Assembly: GCF_028023555.1 (NCBI RefSeq) | Contig: NZ_JAQIOY010000001.1 | Span: 682,001-746,000, forward strand | Direction of reading: 5' to 3' | DNA length: 64,000 nucleotides | Source: Thalassococcus_A lentus | GTDB taxonomy: Bacteria; Pseudomonadota; Alphaproteobacteria; Rhodobacterales; Rhodobacteraceae | In this document: in pieces, positions 43,432-52,506 of the stretch | Numbering within the stretch: the first letter of the stretch is position 1 | Layout: each line of letters starts with the position of its first letter | Position numbers and translations under genes: made by a program | Notes under the pieces: model-generated | Seen by the model: the letters and a program-made list of their open reading frames with translations, nothing else | What the model was told of the DNA's origin: nothing | Databases searched by the model: none

Positions 43432-45002
43432 GCTGCGAACCCGTTCGCGAGCACACGCGCTTCGAAGCCCTGCAAGATGCGCCGCGCAGGCGGACCGTAG
43501 CCCTCGCCGGTTCCGGGATCGAGTTCAGGGAAAATGGAGACGATCTCAGCCAAGGTTTCGGCTTCGAACAAACCAGATGTCTGCGGGCCTGGTAAAAAGC
43601 TCTCGCTGAGAAGACCATTGGCCCAGATCAATTCATGCTGATCAAACAGCAAGTGCACATAGTGAACGGTTCCGCCTTCGACGACGCGGATCGAACTGTC
43701 GTTCACAAGATGCTTTGCTGCGGCCAGAACTTCGGGTTCTTCGAAAAGAAGATGAGCCATAACATCCTGCACAAGGATCCTGTGCTGAGGCGAAACCAGA
43801 ACGGTATCGTGATCACCCATTGCGCCTGCCGCAATGCGAACGGGCGCAAGATCTCCAGCTGCTTCAACAATGCGTTCGCCGCGCCAGCGGATTTCCTGGC
43901 GGCCATTGTCGCGGGTCAAAACGACATCACCTGAACGCAAATCCTCAACGGCACGTAGGCCGTCGGGTGTCGCAATCAGTGTTCCGGCTACGAAACACGG
44001 CACGGATTCAACCGTTACAAAGCCAACGTCGGATTGCCCGGTCGAGCTTTCGACAGTGTAGGTGTAGTTCACCGTTTCAACGTCACCATCGCCGGTGATG
44101 GTCATTGTGCCATCGGCGTTCAACGTAACCTGCTGCCCAGTGTTCAGCGTCACCGTGTCTCCGGCTGAGACCGCAACACCGTTGATGTGGGTGATCGTCA
44201 AAGTGCCCCCGGTGGCATTGCCGTCGTTGGCGAGGGCATCGATGGTCTTGGTGCCGTTGGGATAGATTTCGACGCTGTCGTCCTGCGCGACAAGCACTGT
44301 TTGCACGCTGTCCGCCGCAATCAGGAGGTTCGAGTCATAGCTCGAATCCACCACGTCTGCGACGCCAATCCGAATAGAGTTTACGACACCAGGCGTGACG
44401 TTCATCGTCAACGTCATGGTGACAGTGAACCCGTCCATTTCGGTGTTGTAGTCGTCGGTTGTGTTGTCGAAGAACAGGTTTTCGTTGCTGTTGGCGTTCA
44501 GGTTGTTTGGGTCGATGTCGCCATCGCCGATGGTCATGTCGACCTGCGCACCGTTGACCCACACGCCAACAAAGTCCTGATACACGGAGTTCTGGAACTC
44601 CGGGTATTCTTCTGACGAAAAGACGAACTGGATCGTCATCGTTGATCCAGTGGGAATGAAATCAATGTCGATATACGAGGCGTCGTAAGTACGCGCGCCA
44701 GCGGCTGCATTGAACTGCGCGTTGTTGTTTTGCCCAGACGTATTTGTGCTGGTGCTGTTGCTTTGGTTTGATTGCCCTGAAGAGTTCGTGAAATCCTGTG
44801 CGCGCCCTGTCGACAGGATAACCCCCGTATCCGAAGGCGTCACGCCGGGCGATGTCGCCAGTCCATCAGAATAGATACCCGAAGACCGACCGTCTCCTGT
44901 GTAACTGGCCGAGACAACAGTAACACCGTCACCCATGATGGTTTGCGCCATCTGGATTGCACTGGCATTGATGTTGATCGGCAGCTCGGACGCTGCAACC
45001 AT
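43428..45002 (-). CDS. Choice-of-anchor L domain protein with C-terminal Hint domain
   Basis: The 524-residue, probably exported protein starts with SASELPINI-like choice-of-anchor L sequence (DGVTVVSASYTGDGRSSGIYS, GVTPSDTGVILSTGRA), has acidic Thr/Asn/Ser-rich repeats and an Ig-like/cadherin-like stretch (TIDALANDGNATGGTLTI), then a Hint domain starting VPCFVAGTLIATPDGLRAVEDL with the catalytic Cys and a SPQHR motif. Many such roseobacter proteins are secreted by type I systems. I use the ATG at 45002 after GGAGAG. No transporter gene is adjacent. Confidence 0.85.
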   Translation of the reverse strand: MVAASELPININASAIQMAQTIMGDGVTVVSASYTGDGRSSGIYSDGLATSPGVTPSDTGVILSTGRAQDFTNSSGQSNQSNSTSTNTSGQNNNAQFNAAAGARTYDASYIDIDFIPTGSTMTIQFVFSSEEYPEFQNSVYQDFVGVWVNGAQVDMTIGDGDIDPNNLNANSNENLFFDNTTDDYNTEMDGFTVTMTLTMNVTPGVVNSIRIGVADVVDSSYDSNLLIAADSVQTVLVAQDDSVEIYPNGTKTIDALANDGNATGGTLTITHINGVAVSAGDTVTLNTGQQVTLNADGTMTITGDGDVETVNYTYTVESSTGQSDVGFVTVESVPCFVAGTLIATPDGLRAVEDLRSGDVVLTRDNGRQEIRWRGERIVEAAGDLAPVRIAAGAMGDHDTVLVSPQHRILVQDVMAHLLFEEPEVLAAAKHLVNDSSIRVVEGGTVHYVHLLFDQHELIWANGLLSESFLPGPQTSGLFEAETLAEIVSIFPELDPGTGEGYGPPARRILQGFEARVLANGFAA

Positions 45003-45263
45003 GCCTGACTCACTCTCCGACCGAAGGCATGGGTTCCCTTGCAAACGGGCCTTTTTGGCCTCTTGATTTGCGGGTGTATCTGCTCGCCTGCCTACGGCAT
45101 TTTTGTTGTTTTATAATTTTTCTTAGCACGCAATGCTTGTGTTTGTGAATCAAAACTCATGGTTGCGGCCCCTAAATGGCCGAATTCGCGATGTATTTCT
45201 GTCACATTTGCCATTGGCGGCTCTGCGCGTTAGCCCTGTGGCAAAATCGCCGGAGCTTGCTAG

Positions 45264-46412
45264 ATGACATCACCCATTTGCCCAGTTGAATTGACCGCTT
45301 CTCTGGTTCGCTGCCCTTCGGTGACGCCAGAGGAAGGCGGTGCATTGGTCTTACTGCAAGCGCTGCTGGAAGACGCAGGCTTCTTTTGCGCCCGTGTTGA
45401 TCGAGGCGGTGTCAGCAATTTGTTTGCTCGTTGGGGCGATAAGGGAGCAGACCGGAGTTTTGGTTTCAATGGTCACACGGATGTCGTGCCTTTGGGTCGC
45501 ATCGAAGATTGGACCCAGGATCCTTTTGGCGCGGAAATCATCGATGGTTTCATGTACGGGCGCGGAACGACTGACATGAAATCAGGCGTCGCGGCCTTTG
45601 CTGCTGCTGCGGTCGACTTTGTGCGCGAAACGCCACCCGAAGGGGCCGTGATCCTGACGATCACCGGAGACGAAGAGGGCGATGCCGTTGATGGAACTGT
45701 GGCCCTGCTGGATTGGATGCATGAACAGGGCGAGCAAATGTCCGTATGCCTCGTAGGAGAGCCGACCAGCCCTGACTACATGGGGCAGATGATGAAGATT
45801 GGCCGCCGCGGTTCCTTGACAGCATGGTTCACGGTACGGGGCAAACAGGGGCATTCGGCCTATCCGCACCGCGCATTGAATCCGATGCCAGCGGTGGCCC
45901 GTCTATCAGACCGGCTTTGCTCTCGTGTCTTGGATGAAGGCACAGACCACTTTGATGCCTCGACCCTTGCCCTGGTCAGCATCGAGACCGGCAATAGCGC
46001 AACCAACGTTATTCCAGCCGAGACAACTGCCTGTGTGAATATCCGGTTCAACGACACGCATAGCGGCGCGGATCTTTCCCAGTGGTTGCACCAAGAGGCT
46101 GCGGCCGTGGACAAAGAGTTTGGCACGCAAACCGAGGTCAAAATCAAGATTTCCGGTGAAAGCTTCCTGACGCCACCCGGACCGTTGTCCAATCTGATCG
46201 GTCAGGCTGTGCAGGTCGAAACAAATCAGGTCCCCGAGCTTTCCACGACTGGTGGGACGTCGGATGCGCGGTTCGTAAAGAACCATTGCCCTGTGGTGGA
46301 ATTCGGGCTTGTTGGGAAAACCATGCACGCCGTTGATGAACGGGTGGAAGTGGCGCAAATTCACCAGCTGAAGTCGATCTACGGACGCATTTTGCGCGAC
46401 TATTTTGCATGA
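45264..46412 (+). CDS. dapE: Succinyl-diaminopimelate desuccinylase
   Basis: The 382-residue M20 metallopeptidase hydrolyses N-succinyl-LL-diaminopimelate in lysine and peptidoglycan precursor synthesis. It has metal-site blocks NGHTDVVPLG, GRGTTDMKSGVAA and TGDEEGDA, GKQGHSAYPHRALNP in the lid domain, and TTGGTSDARF near the end. GGAG lies about eleven bases before the ATG. Its stop overlaps the GNAT gene by ATGA. Confidence 0.97.
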   Translation: MTSPICPVELTASLVRCPSVTPEEGGALVLLQALLEDAGFFCARVDRGGVSNLFARWGDKGADRSFGFNGHTDVVPLGRIEDWTQDPFGAEIIDGFMYGRGTTDMKSGVAAFAAAAVDFVRETPPEGAVILTITGDEEGDAVDGTVALLDWMHEQGEQMSVCLVGEPTSPDYMGQMMKIGRRGSLTAWFTVRGKQGHSAYPHRALNPMPAVARLSDRLCSRVLDEGTDHFDASTLALVSIETGNSATNVIPAETTACVNIRFNDTHSGADLSQWLHQEAAAVDKEFGTQTEVKIKISGESFLTPPGPLSNLIGQAVQVETNQVPELSTTGGTSDARFVKNHCPVVEFGLVGKTMHAVDERVEVAQIHQLKSIYGRILRDYFA

Positions 46413-46831
46413 GTTTTCAGATTGAGACCACGCAGGACATTGACGCCTGCCATGCTCTGCGTCGCGCGGTCTTCATTGAAGAGCAAGGCATCGCCGAGGC
46501 TGACGAATGGGATGATCTGGACCAAGAGGCAACGCATCTTTTGGTTCGCGACGGAGATCAGCCGGTCGCCACGGCCCGGTTGCTGTATGATGGTGCGACC
46601 GGAAAGATCGGGCGGATCTGTGTTCTCAAATCCTATCGCGGTCGAGGGTTGGGCGAAGCTTTGATCGATGCCAGTCTTACGCTATTTGCCCGGAGACCAA
46701 AGCTGACGCAGGCATATTTGAGCGCGCAGGACCATGCGATTCCGTTCTATGAGAAGTTGGGTTTCGAAGCCCGTGGTGACCAATACGACGATGCAGGGAT
46801 TCCACATCGCGACATGGTGCGCCCGCTGTGA
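46409..46831 (+). CDS. GNAT family N-acetyltransferase
   Basis: The 140-residue acetyltransferase of the ElaA/YjcF-like type has ALRRAVFIEEQGI, the acetyl-CoA-binding RICVLKSYRGRGLGEALIDA (Q/RxxGxG/A pattern) and AIPFYEKLGFEARGDQYDDAGIPH. The acceptor is unknown. It overlaps dapE (ATGA) and the next gene (GTGA). Confidence 0.9.
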   Translation: MSFQIETTQDIDACHALRRAVFIEEQGIAEADEWDDLDQEATHLLVRDGDQPVATARLLYDGATGKIGRICVLKSYRGRGLGEALIDASLTLFARRPKLTQAYLSAQDHAIPFYEKLGFEARGDQYDDAGIPHRDMVRPL

Positions 46832-47403
46832 ACCGAACGCTGATCATCATGGTCAAGGAACCGCGTGCAGGCCGGGTCAAAACCCGCCTGGGTCGCGATA
46901 TTGGTCTGACGGCGTCTGCGTGGTGGTTTCGCCATGCGGTGCGCCGATTGCTGCGCAAACTGAGCGATCCCCGCTGGGATGTAGTTTTGGCCGTGGCGCC
47001 GGACGGCGCCGTGAACAGCCGGTGTTTTCCCGCGCAATACGAGCGTTTGCCACAAGGTCCCGGAAATCTGGGTGATCGCATGGCCCGGATGATGCGCGCT
47101 GCGCCGCCCGGCCCGGTTTGTGTGATTGGCGCGGACATACCTAGCATCACACCTGCGGCCATCTGGCGGGCCTTTCGGGCGCTGGGGGGTCATGATGCTG
47201 TTTTCGGTCCGTCAGATGATGGTGGCTATTGGTTGGTCGGCGTTCACAATGCCGCGCATGCACCCGCCGGTTTGTTCGCTGGTGTGCGATGGTCTTCGGC
47301 CAATGCGCTGGCCGATTCAATGGCGTCTTTGCGTGGCGCTCGAATTGCTCTGGTGGATGAATTGGTTGATGTGGATACGGCGGAAGATCTCGGCCGGATC
47401 TAG
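46828..47403 (+). CDS. DUF2064/TIGR04282 glycosyltransferase-like protein
   Basis: The 191-residue protein has the nucleotidyl/glycosyltransferase start MVKEPRAGRVKTRLGRDIG, the metal-binding VIGADIPSI and FGPSDDGGYWLVG, typical of the family linked to arsenosugar or other sugar transfer. The start is a GTG overlapping the GNAT stop. No arsenic genes are close, so the role is open. Confidence 0.87.
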   Translation: MNRTLIIMVKEPRAGRVKTRLGRDIGLTASAWWFRHAVRRLLRKLSDPRWDVVLAVAPDGAVNSRCFPAQYERLPQGPGNLGDRMARMMRAAPPGPVCVIGADIPSITPAAIWRAFRALGGHDAVFGPSDDGGYWLVGVHNAAHAPAGLFAGVRWSSANALADSMASLRGARIALVDELVDVDTAEDLGRI

Positions 47404-47450
47404 TGGTTTCAGTGGATGACGCCACCTTGCGCGCATGTTAGGGCAGAAGC

Positions 47451-49754
47451 ATGACAAAGCTGCCAAGCAAGGCGGATATTCTCGACTGGATATCCGAAAA
47501 CCCGACCCTCACCGCGAAACGAGACATTGCCAAGGCTTTTGGCATCAAGGGCGCTGCGCGCATCGATCTCAAACGCATGCTTAAGGAGTTGGCAGAAGAA
47601 GGGCATCTGGAAAAGCGTAAGCAAACCTATCGCGACCCGGATCGGTTGCCTCCGGTCAGTGTGCTGCAGATGCTTGAACCGAACAGCAGCGGCGATCTCT
47701 TTGCCAAGCCCATGGAATGGCACGGCGAGGGTGTGGAACCGGTTGTGCTCTATGTGCCCCGCGAATCTGATCCGGCGCTGGGTGAAGGTGACCGCATACT
47801 CGCGCGTCTGCAGGTGGTGCATGAGGAAGATCACAACTACGAAGCCCGCCTGATCCGCCGCATTGGGACCAGCCCGCGCAAGGTGGTAGGCATTTTCCGC
47901 AAGGGTGCCGAAGGTGGGCGCATTCTGCCGATCGACAAAGGATCAGACCGTGAGTGGATGGTGGCCCCCGATGCAACCGGCGGCGCCAAAGATGGCGAAT
48001 TGGTCGAAGGGGAGCAGGCCGGGCCCAAGGGACGTATGGGACTGCCCAAAGCCCGCGTCACTCTGCGCCTCGGCGATCCGACCGCGCCGCGCGCCGTATC
48101 GTTGATTGCAATTCACCAGCACGGAATTCCGGATGATTTCCCGCCCGAGGTGCTGGCCGAAGCGGATGGTATGAAACCGGCTGGCATGAAGAACCGCACA
48201 GATTTGCGCGACATGCCCTTGGTCACGATTGACCCAAACGATGCGCGGGACCACGATGACGCGGTCTACGCCTGCGCGGATGATGACCCCAAGAACAAGG
48301 GCGGTCATATCCTGTGGGTCGCCATTGCCGACGTGGCGCACTACGTGCAACCGGGCACGGCGCTTGATCGCGAGGCGCGCAAGCGCGGTAATTCCAGTTA
48401 TTTCCCCGATCGCGTTGTGCCGATGCTGCCCGATCGGTTGTCTGGGGATTTGTGCAGCCTGCATGAGGGTGTACCGCGTGCCTGTATCGCGGTCGAAATG
48501 AAGCTGGACAGCGATGGCAACAAGCTGTCACACCGGTTTCACCGCGGATTGATGCGGTCGCCTGCCTCGCTCAATTATCAAGAGGTGCAGGCCGCGATGG
48601 AGGGCGCGCCAAACGAGCGTACAGCTGATTTGGTCAGCCCGGTTATCCGGCCATTGTACGCGGCCTATGCTGCCTTGCGTTCTGCACGGGATCGACGTCA
48701 GCCGCTTGATCTGGACCTACCAGAGCGTAAGGTCGTTCTGGACGACGACGGCAAAGTGCAGTCCGTGGACTTTTCTGAACGTCTGGATGCGCACCGTTTG
48801 ATCGAAGAATGCATGGTCTTGGCCAATGTCGCTGCGGCTGAAACCCTGATCGCCAAGAAGACCCCTTTGCTGTTCCGCGTTCACGAAGAACCGCCGGACG
48901 ACAAGCTGGAAAGCCTGCGCGACACGGCGGCGTCTGCCGGGTTCACGCTGGCCAAGGGTCAGGTGCTCAAGACGGCCCATCTGAACAAGCTTTTGCACGA
49001 TGCGGCGGGCAGTGATGATGCTGAGCTTATCAATATCTCGACGCTGCGCAGCATGACACAGGCCTACTACAGCCCCAAGAATTTTGGGCATTTTGGTTTG
49101 GCGCTTCAGAACTATGCGCATTTCACATCGCCCATTCGGCGCTATTCGGATCTGATCGTGCATCGTGCTTTGATCACGGCCCATGGTTGGGGAGATGACG
49201 GGCTTACGCCGCACGAAATCGAGGGATTGGAGCAAACCGCCCAGCATATTTCAGACACCGAGCGCCGATCCATGATGGCGGAGCGCGATACAACGGATCG
49301 CTATCTCGCTGCGTTCCTGTCGGATCGTGTGGGCGCGGAATTCACTGGAAGGATTAGCGGAATTGCCAAATTCGGCGTTTTCGTGAAGCTAGATGAATCC
49401 GGTGCAGATGGACTGGTTCCGATCAGTACGCTGGGACGGGAGTATTTCCATTTTGACCGGGATGCGGGCACCCTGATGGGGTCGGACACAGGGCGCATTA
49501 TTGCGCTTGGCATGCGGGCAAGGGTCAAGCTGGTCGAGGCGGCACCGGTCACCGGTGGCATCGCCTTCGAGATGCTGGAAATCGAAGACGAAGCCTACGA
49601 AAGCGTTGTTCCTTCTGGACGGGGTAGAGGTCGTGGCAGACCAGGTGGCAAGAGCCGGGGAAAATCTGGCTCTGGCCCCAAACGCAAGCAGGCAAAGGCG
49701 AAAAAGAAAGACGCCAAGACCAAGCGCAAGGTTACGCGGCAGCGTCGCAAGTGA
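47451..49754 (+). CDS. rnr: Ribonuclease R
   Basis: The 767-residue 3'-5' exoribonuclease degrades structured RNA. It has an N-terminal helix-turn-helix (about 12-55), cold-shock-like domains, the RNB catalytic block VTIDPNDARDHDDAVYA, DVAHYVQPGTALDREARKRGNSSYFPDRVVPMLPDRLS, the HFTSPIRRYSDLIVHRAL motif, an S1 domain (EFTGRISGIAKFGVFVKLDESGADGLVP) and a Lys/Arg-rich tail from residue 730. The length is usual for alphaproteobacteria. It follows the DUF2064 gene by 47 bases. Confidence 0.97.
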   Translation: MTKLPSKADILDWISENPTLTAKRDIAKAFGIKGAARIDLKRMLKELAEEGHLEKRKQTYRDPDRLPPVSVLQMLEPNSSGDLFAKPMEWHGEGVEPVVLYVPRESDPALGEGDRILARLQVVHEEDHNYEARLIRRIGTSPRKVVGIFRKGAEGGRILPIDKGSDREWMVAPDATGGAKDGELVEGEQAGPKGRMGLPKARVTLRLGDPTAPRAVSLIAIHQHGIPDDFPPEVLAEADGMKPAGMKNRTDLRDMPLVTIDPNDARDHDDAVYACADDDPKNKGGHILWVAIADVAHYVQPGTALDREARKRGNSSYFPDRVVPMLPDRLSGDLCSLHEGVPRACIAVEMKLDSDGNKLSHRFHRGLMRSPASLNYQEVQAAMEGAPNERTADLVSPVIRPLYAAYAALRSARDRRQPLDLDLPERKVVLDDDGKVQSVDFSERLDAHRLIEECMVLANVAAAETLIAKKTPLLFRVHEEPPDDKLESLRDTAASAGFTLAKGQVLKTAHLNKLLHDAAGSDDAELINISTLRSMTQAYYSPKNFGHFGLALQNYAHFTSPIRRYSDLIVHRALITAHGWGDDGLTPHEIEGLEQTAQHISDTERRSMMAERDTTDRYLAAFLSDRVGAEFTGRISGIAKFGVFVKLDESGADGLVPISTLGREYFHFDRDAGTLMGSDTGRIIALGMRARVKLVEAAPVTGGIAFEMLEIEDEAYESVVPSGRGRGRGRPGGKSRGKSGSGPKRKQAKAKKKDAKTKRKVTRQRRK

Positions 49755-49764
49755 TCGTACGGGG

Positions 49765-50130
49765 TTAAAGTGCAGCGCGCCTACGCGCCACATAGGCCAT
49801 AAGCCGTGCATTAGAACGCACGGCGCGCCGCAATTGCGTGTCTGATGGCAACCGATCTAGCACACTGAGGAATGGCATGACGCAGGCAGCGACAGCGCAG
49901 GGAACAAGCCCAAACAGAAACGCCTGATCGCCCGGCTGCCCTGCAATCGCATCAAGATCAGACCCGAACCATTTCAGTCGTTCGTCAGCAGGCAATCGGC
50001 CAAAGCCATGCGACACCAGCCCCTGCCGGACCTGCCTGCGCACCACACCTGGAACAGTTCTCAGAAATGGCCAAGCGGACCATCGTGCCGTTTTGATCGC
50101 AGTGTACGCGTTTAGCGGAGCGGTTCGGAG
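49765..50130 (-). pseudogene. C-terminal remnant of a metaxin/FAX-like glutathione S-transferase
   Basis: The frame is open from an in-frame TGA at 50133-50131 down to the stop at 49765. It encodes WPFLRTVPGVVRRQVRQGL, HGFGRLPADERLKWFGSDLDAIA, FLFGLVPCAVAACVMPFL and NLMAYV-like ends, matching the C-terminal half of a GST-like protein of about 230 residues. There is no N-terminal thioredoxin domain and no good start until GTG 50046, in the middle of the homologous part. The 5' end runs into the coding end of the next gene. I infer a deletion remnant. Confidence 0.6.
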
Positions 50131-50600
50131 TCACAGGCCTTGCCCTGAAAGCAGGACAGAACCTTTTTGCGCAGGTCATCAGAGCCGCCGGGATAGGTCA
50201 TGCCGCCGCAAGGATCGGCCATCATCACGTAGCTGCCTTTTTCCTTCTTCAGGAAGGTCAGATAGTTCGCACCGCTGCTCGCTCCGCCGCACCATGGTCC
50301 GAAACACTGAATACGCAGTGTGATCGGGGTTTCGAACCTTCGGTCAAAACCAGTGTCCGAGAGCGACTTTCCTTTGAAACGCGCGGGTATATCGGTGTGA
50401 GGTGGCGTCTTGTCCTGCCGTTTCATATTGACCTTGGGCAGCTTCTTTTCGTCGAAACGAACAGTGCCTTCGACCACGACCCAGATGTCTTCCGAGTCAT
50501 TGGCGTACTTGAAATCGGATGCGATATCGGGCGGCAAACAGCTCAGGCCGAAGGCCGGACTGGCCAGAACAACAGCAAGACTGAACAAGAGGTTCCGCAT
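50112..50600 (-). CDS. Secreted cysteine-rich protein of unknown function
   Basis: The 162-residue protein has a signal peptide (MRNLLFSLAVVLASPAFG) and a mature domain with cysteines in LSCLPPDI, QCFGPWCGG, MADPCGGMTYP and LSCFQGKACDS, suggesting several disulfides. Family unknown. The ATG at 50600 overlaps the rppH stop (TGATG), so it is translated after rppH. Confidence 0.72.
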   Translation of the reverse strand: MRNLLFSLAVVLASPAFGLSCLPPDIASDFKYANDSEDIWVVVEGTVRFDEKKLPKVNMKRQDKTPPHTDIPARFKGKSLSDTGFDRRFETPITLRIQCFGPWCGGASSGANYLTFLKKEKGSYVMMADPCGGMTYPGGSDDLRKKVLSCFQGKACDSEPLR

Positions 50601-51088
50601 CACAAATGCCCCTGAAATTCCTGAATGACCTGTTCGTACACATGCCGTTTGAAGGGGACGATCTGCGCCAGAACGTCCTGCGGATGCAGCCATTGCCAAT
50701 GCGAGAACTCCGGGTGTTGGGTCTGAATGTTCACCTGTTCGTCCTTGCCGTGAAATCGTAGCAGGAACCATTTCTGCTCTTGCCCTTTGAACCGACCCTT
50801 CCAGATTTTCGGAACGAGGTCATGGGGAAGATCGTAAGGAATCCATCCTTTTGTCTCGGCCTCGACGGTCACAAGTGATGGCAGCACACCGGTTTCTTCC
50901 TCCAGCTCGCGCAGGGCGGCGTCGCGTGGGCTTTCGCCCTTGTCGATCCCGCCCTGTGGCATCTGCCAAGCGGGGCTTGAGATATCGCTGTCCAGCCGCT
51001 GGCCGACAAAAGCATTGCCAACCGTGTTGATCAGCATCACGCCAACGTTCTGGCGGTAAGGCAGTTGTGCGATCTGTTCTGGCGTCAT
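50600..51088 (-). CDS. rppH: RNA pyrophosphohydrolase
   Basis: The 162-residue Nudix enzyme removes pyrophosphate from 5'-triphosphate RNA and starts decay. It has the start LPYRQNVGVMLIN, the family WQMPQGGIDKGESPRDAALRELEEETGV Nudix box (about residues 41-68) and PEFSHWQWL near the end. It follows ctpA after a terminator, so read-through may be limited. It precedes a secreted-protein gene with an overlapping start. Confidence 0.95.
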   Translation of the reverse strand: MTPEQIAQLPYRQNVGVMLINTVGNAFVGQRLDSDISSPAWQMPQGGIDKGESPRDAALRELEEETGVLPSLVTVEAETKGWIPYDLPHDLVPKIWKGRFKGQEQKWFLLRFHGKDEQVNIQTQHPEFSHWQWLHPQDVLAQIVPFKRHVYEQVIQEFQGHL

Positions 51089-51110
51089 GAGTGTCCTCTG
51101 AAATAAAAAA

Positions 51111-51137
51111 GGCCGAAATCCATCACAGATTTCGGCC
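51111..51137 (-). terminator. Rho-independent terminator after ctpA
   Basis: GGCCGAAATC / GATTTCGGCC forms a perfect 10-bp stem with a 7-nt loop; the minus strand continues TTTTTTATTT. Confidence 0.88.
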
Positions 51138-51164
51138 CTCGTTTTGCCAAGGCGGTGTTGGCGC

Positions 51165-52499
51165 TTACTCTTTCGGGCCCAAAGCGGACAGACCCTTGAG
51201 GATGTCGATGGCGTAGGCCAGCTGATAGTCCTCTTCGCGCAGGGCTGCTGCGGCTTCGGCCTTTTCGCGATCGGCTTCGATCTGGCGAATTTCTTCTTCG
51301 GTCAGGCTGTCATTGTCGAGGCTGCCGCGCAAATCCGCTTCGGAGCGGGAGAATACGTTGTTGTCTTCCTCCTCCTCGGCCTCGGGCTGGCGACGGGGCT
51401 GTTCAACCACGATGTCAGGGGACACACCCAATGCCTGAATGGAACGGCCCGATGGCGTATAGTAGCGGGCTGTGGTCAGGCGCATTGCGCCGTCGCCGCG
51501 CAGGGGCATGACCGTCTGCACGGATCCCTTACCAAAGCTCTTGGTGCCGACCACGATGGCGCGGCGATGATCCTGCAAGGCGCCCGCAACGATTTCCGAA
51601 GCTGACGCAGAGCCACCGTTGATGAGCACCACAAGCGGTTTGCCTTGTGCCAGATCGCCGGGTGTCGCGTTAAAACGATCACCATCCGCCGGGTTGCGAC
51701 CACGGGTCGAGACGATTTCGCCTTTTTCGAGGAAGGCATCCGATACCCGGATTGCCTGTGTCAGCAGACCGCCGGGGTTGTTGCGCAGATCCAGAACAAA
51801 CCCGTTGACTGCATCGATACCACCCACTTCTTCGACCCGCTCTGCCAGCTTGGCCGACAGGTTGGGGAAGGTCTGATCGTTAAATGTCGTCACGCGCAGA
51901 ACAACCGTTTCGCCCTGAACGCGGGACCGAACGGCGGTCAATTTGATCGTGTCGCGAATGATTGAGACATCGAAGGGCTCGTCTTCGCCTTCGCGAACGA
52001 CAGTGATTACGATTTCTGATCCGACAGGACCGCGCATCATGTCGACCGCTTCGTCCAGTGTAAGGCCAAGAACGCTTTCGCCATCGACGTGGGTGATGAA
52101 ATCGCCGGCTTCGATGCCAGCGGCATCGGCCGGGGTGTCGTCAATCGGAGAGACAACTTTCACAAAGCCGTCTTCCTGAGTGACTTCGATTCCAAGTCCA
52201 CCAAATTCGCCGCGCGTTTGCACACGCATGTCGGCCGCGTCGTCCGGTGGAAGATAGCTCGAATGCGGATCAAGCGAGGTCAACATGCCATTGATCGCAG
52301 CTTCGATCAGGTCGGCTTCGTCCACTTCTTCGACGTACTGTGCGCGGATGCGTTCAAAGATGTCGCCAAACAGGTCCAACTGTTCATAGACATTGGTTGG
52401 GCGGTTATCTTCCTGGGCCAGCAAGGGGCCAACGAACTGTGTGGTCGCAATGACCGAAGCCAAGGTGCCGCCAGCAGCGGCCATGACGAATTTTCTCAT
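51165..52499 (-). CDS. ctpA: Carboxy-terminal processing protease (S41)
   Basis: The 444-residue periplasmic or membrane-bound peptidase has a signal sequence or anchor (about 3-30), a PDZ domain (EFGGLGIEVTQEDGF to DGESVLGLTLDEAVDMMRG), and the S41 domain with the catalytic Ser299 in GGSASASE and Lys324 in KSFGKGSVQ. The C-terminal tail is acidic and helical. I use the ATG at 52499; a TTG at 52505 would add two residues. It follows envC, a usual pairing in alphaproteobacteria. Confidence 0.95.
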   Translation of the reverse strand: MRKFVMAAAGGTLASVIATTQFVGPLLAQEDNRPTNVYEQLDLFGDIFERIRAQYVEEVDEADLIEAAINGMLTSLDPHSSYLPPDDAADMRVQTRGEFGGLGIEVTQEDGFVKVVSPIDDTPADAAGIEAGDFITHVDGESVLGLTLDEAVDMMRGPVGSEIVITVVREGEDEPFDVSIIRDTIKLTAVRSRVQGETVVLRVTTFNDQTFPNLSAKLAERVEEVGGIDAVNGFVLDLRNNPGGLLTQAIRVSDAFLEKGEIVSTRGRNPADGDRFNATPGDLAQGKPLVVLINGGSASASEIVAGALQDHRRAIVVGTKSFGKGSVQTVMPLRGDGAMRLTTARYYTPSGRSIQALGVSPDIVVEQPRRQPEAEEEEDNNVFSRSEADLRGSLDNDSLTEEEIRQIEADREKAEAAAALREEDYQLAYAIDILKGLSALGPKE

Positions 52500-52506
52500 T
52501 CCCAAA

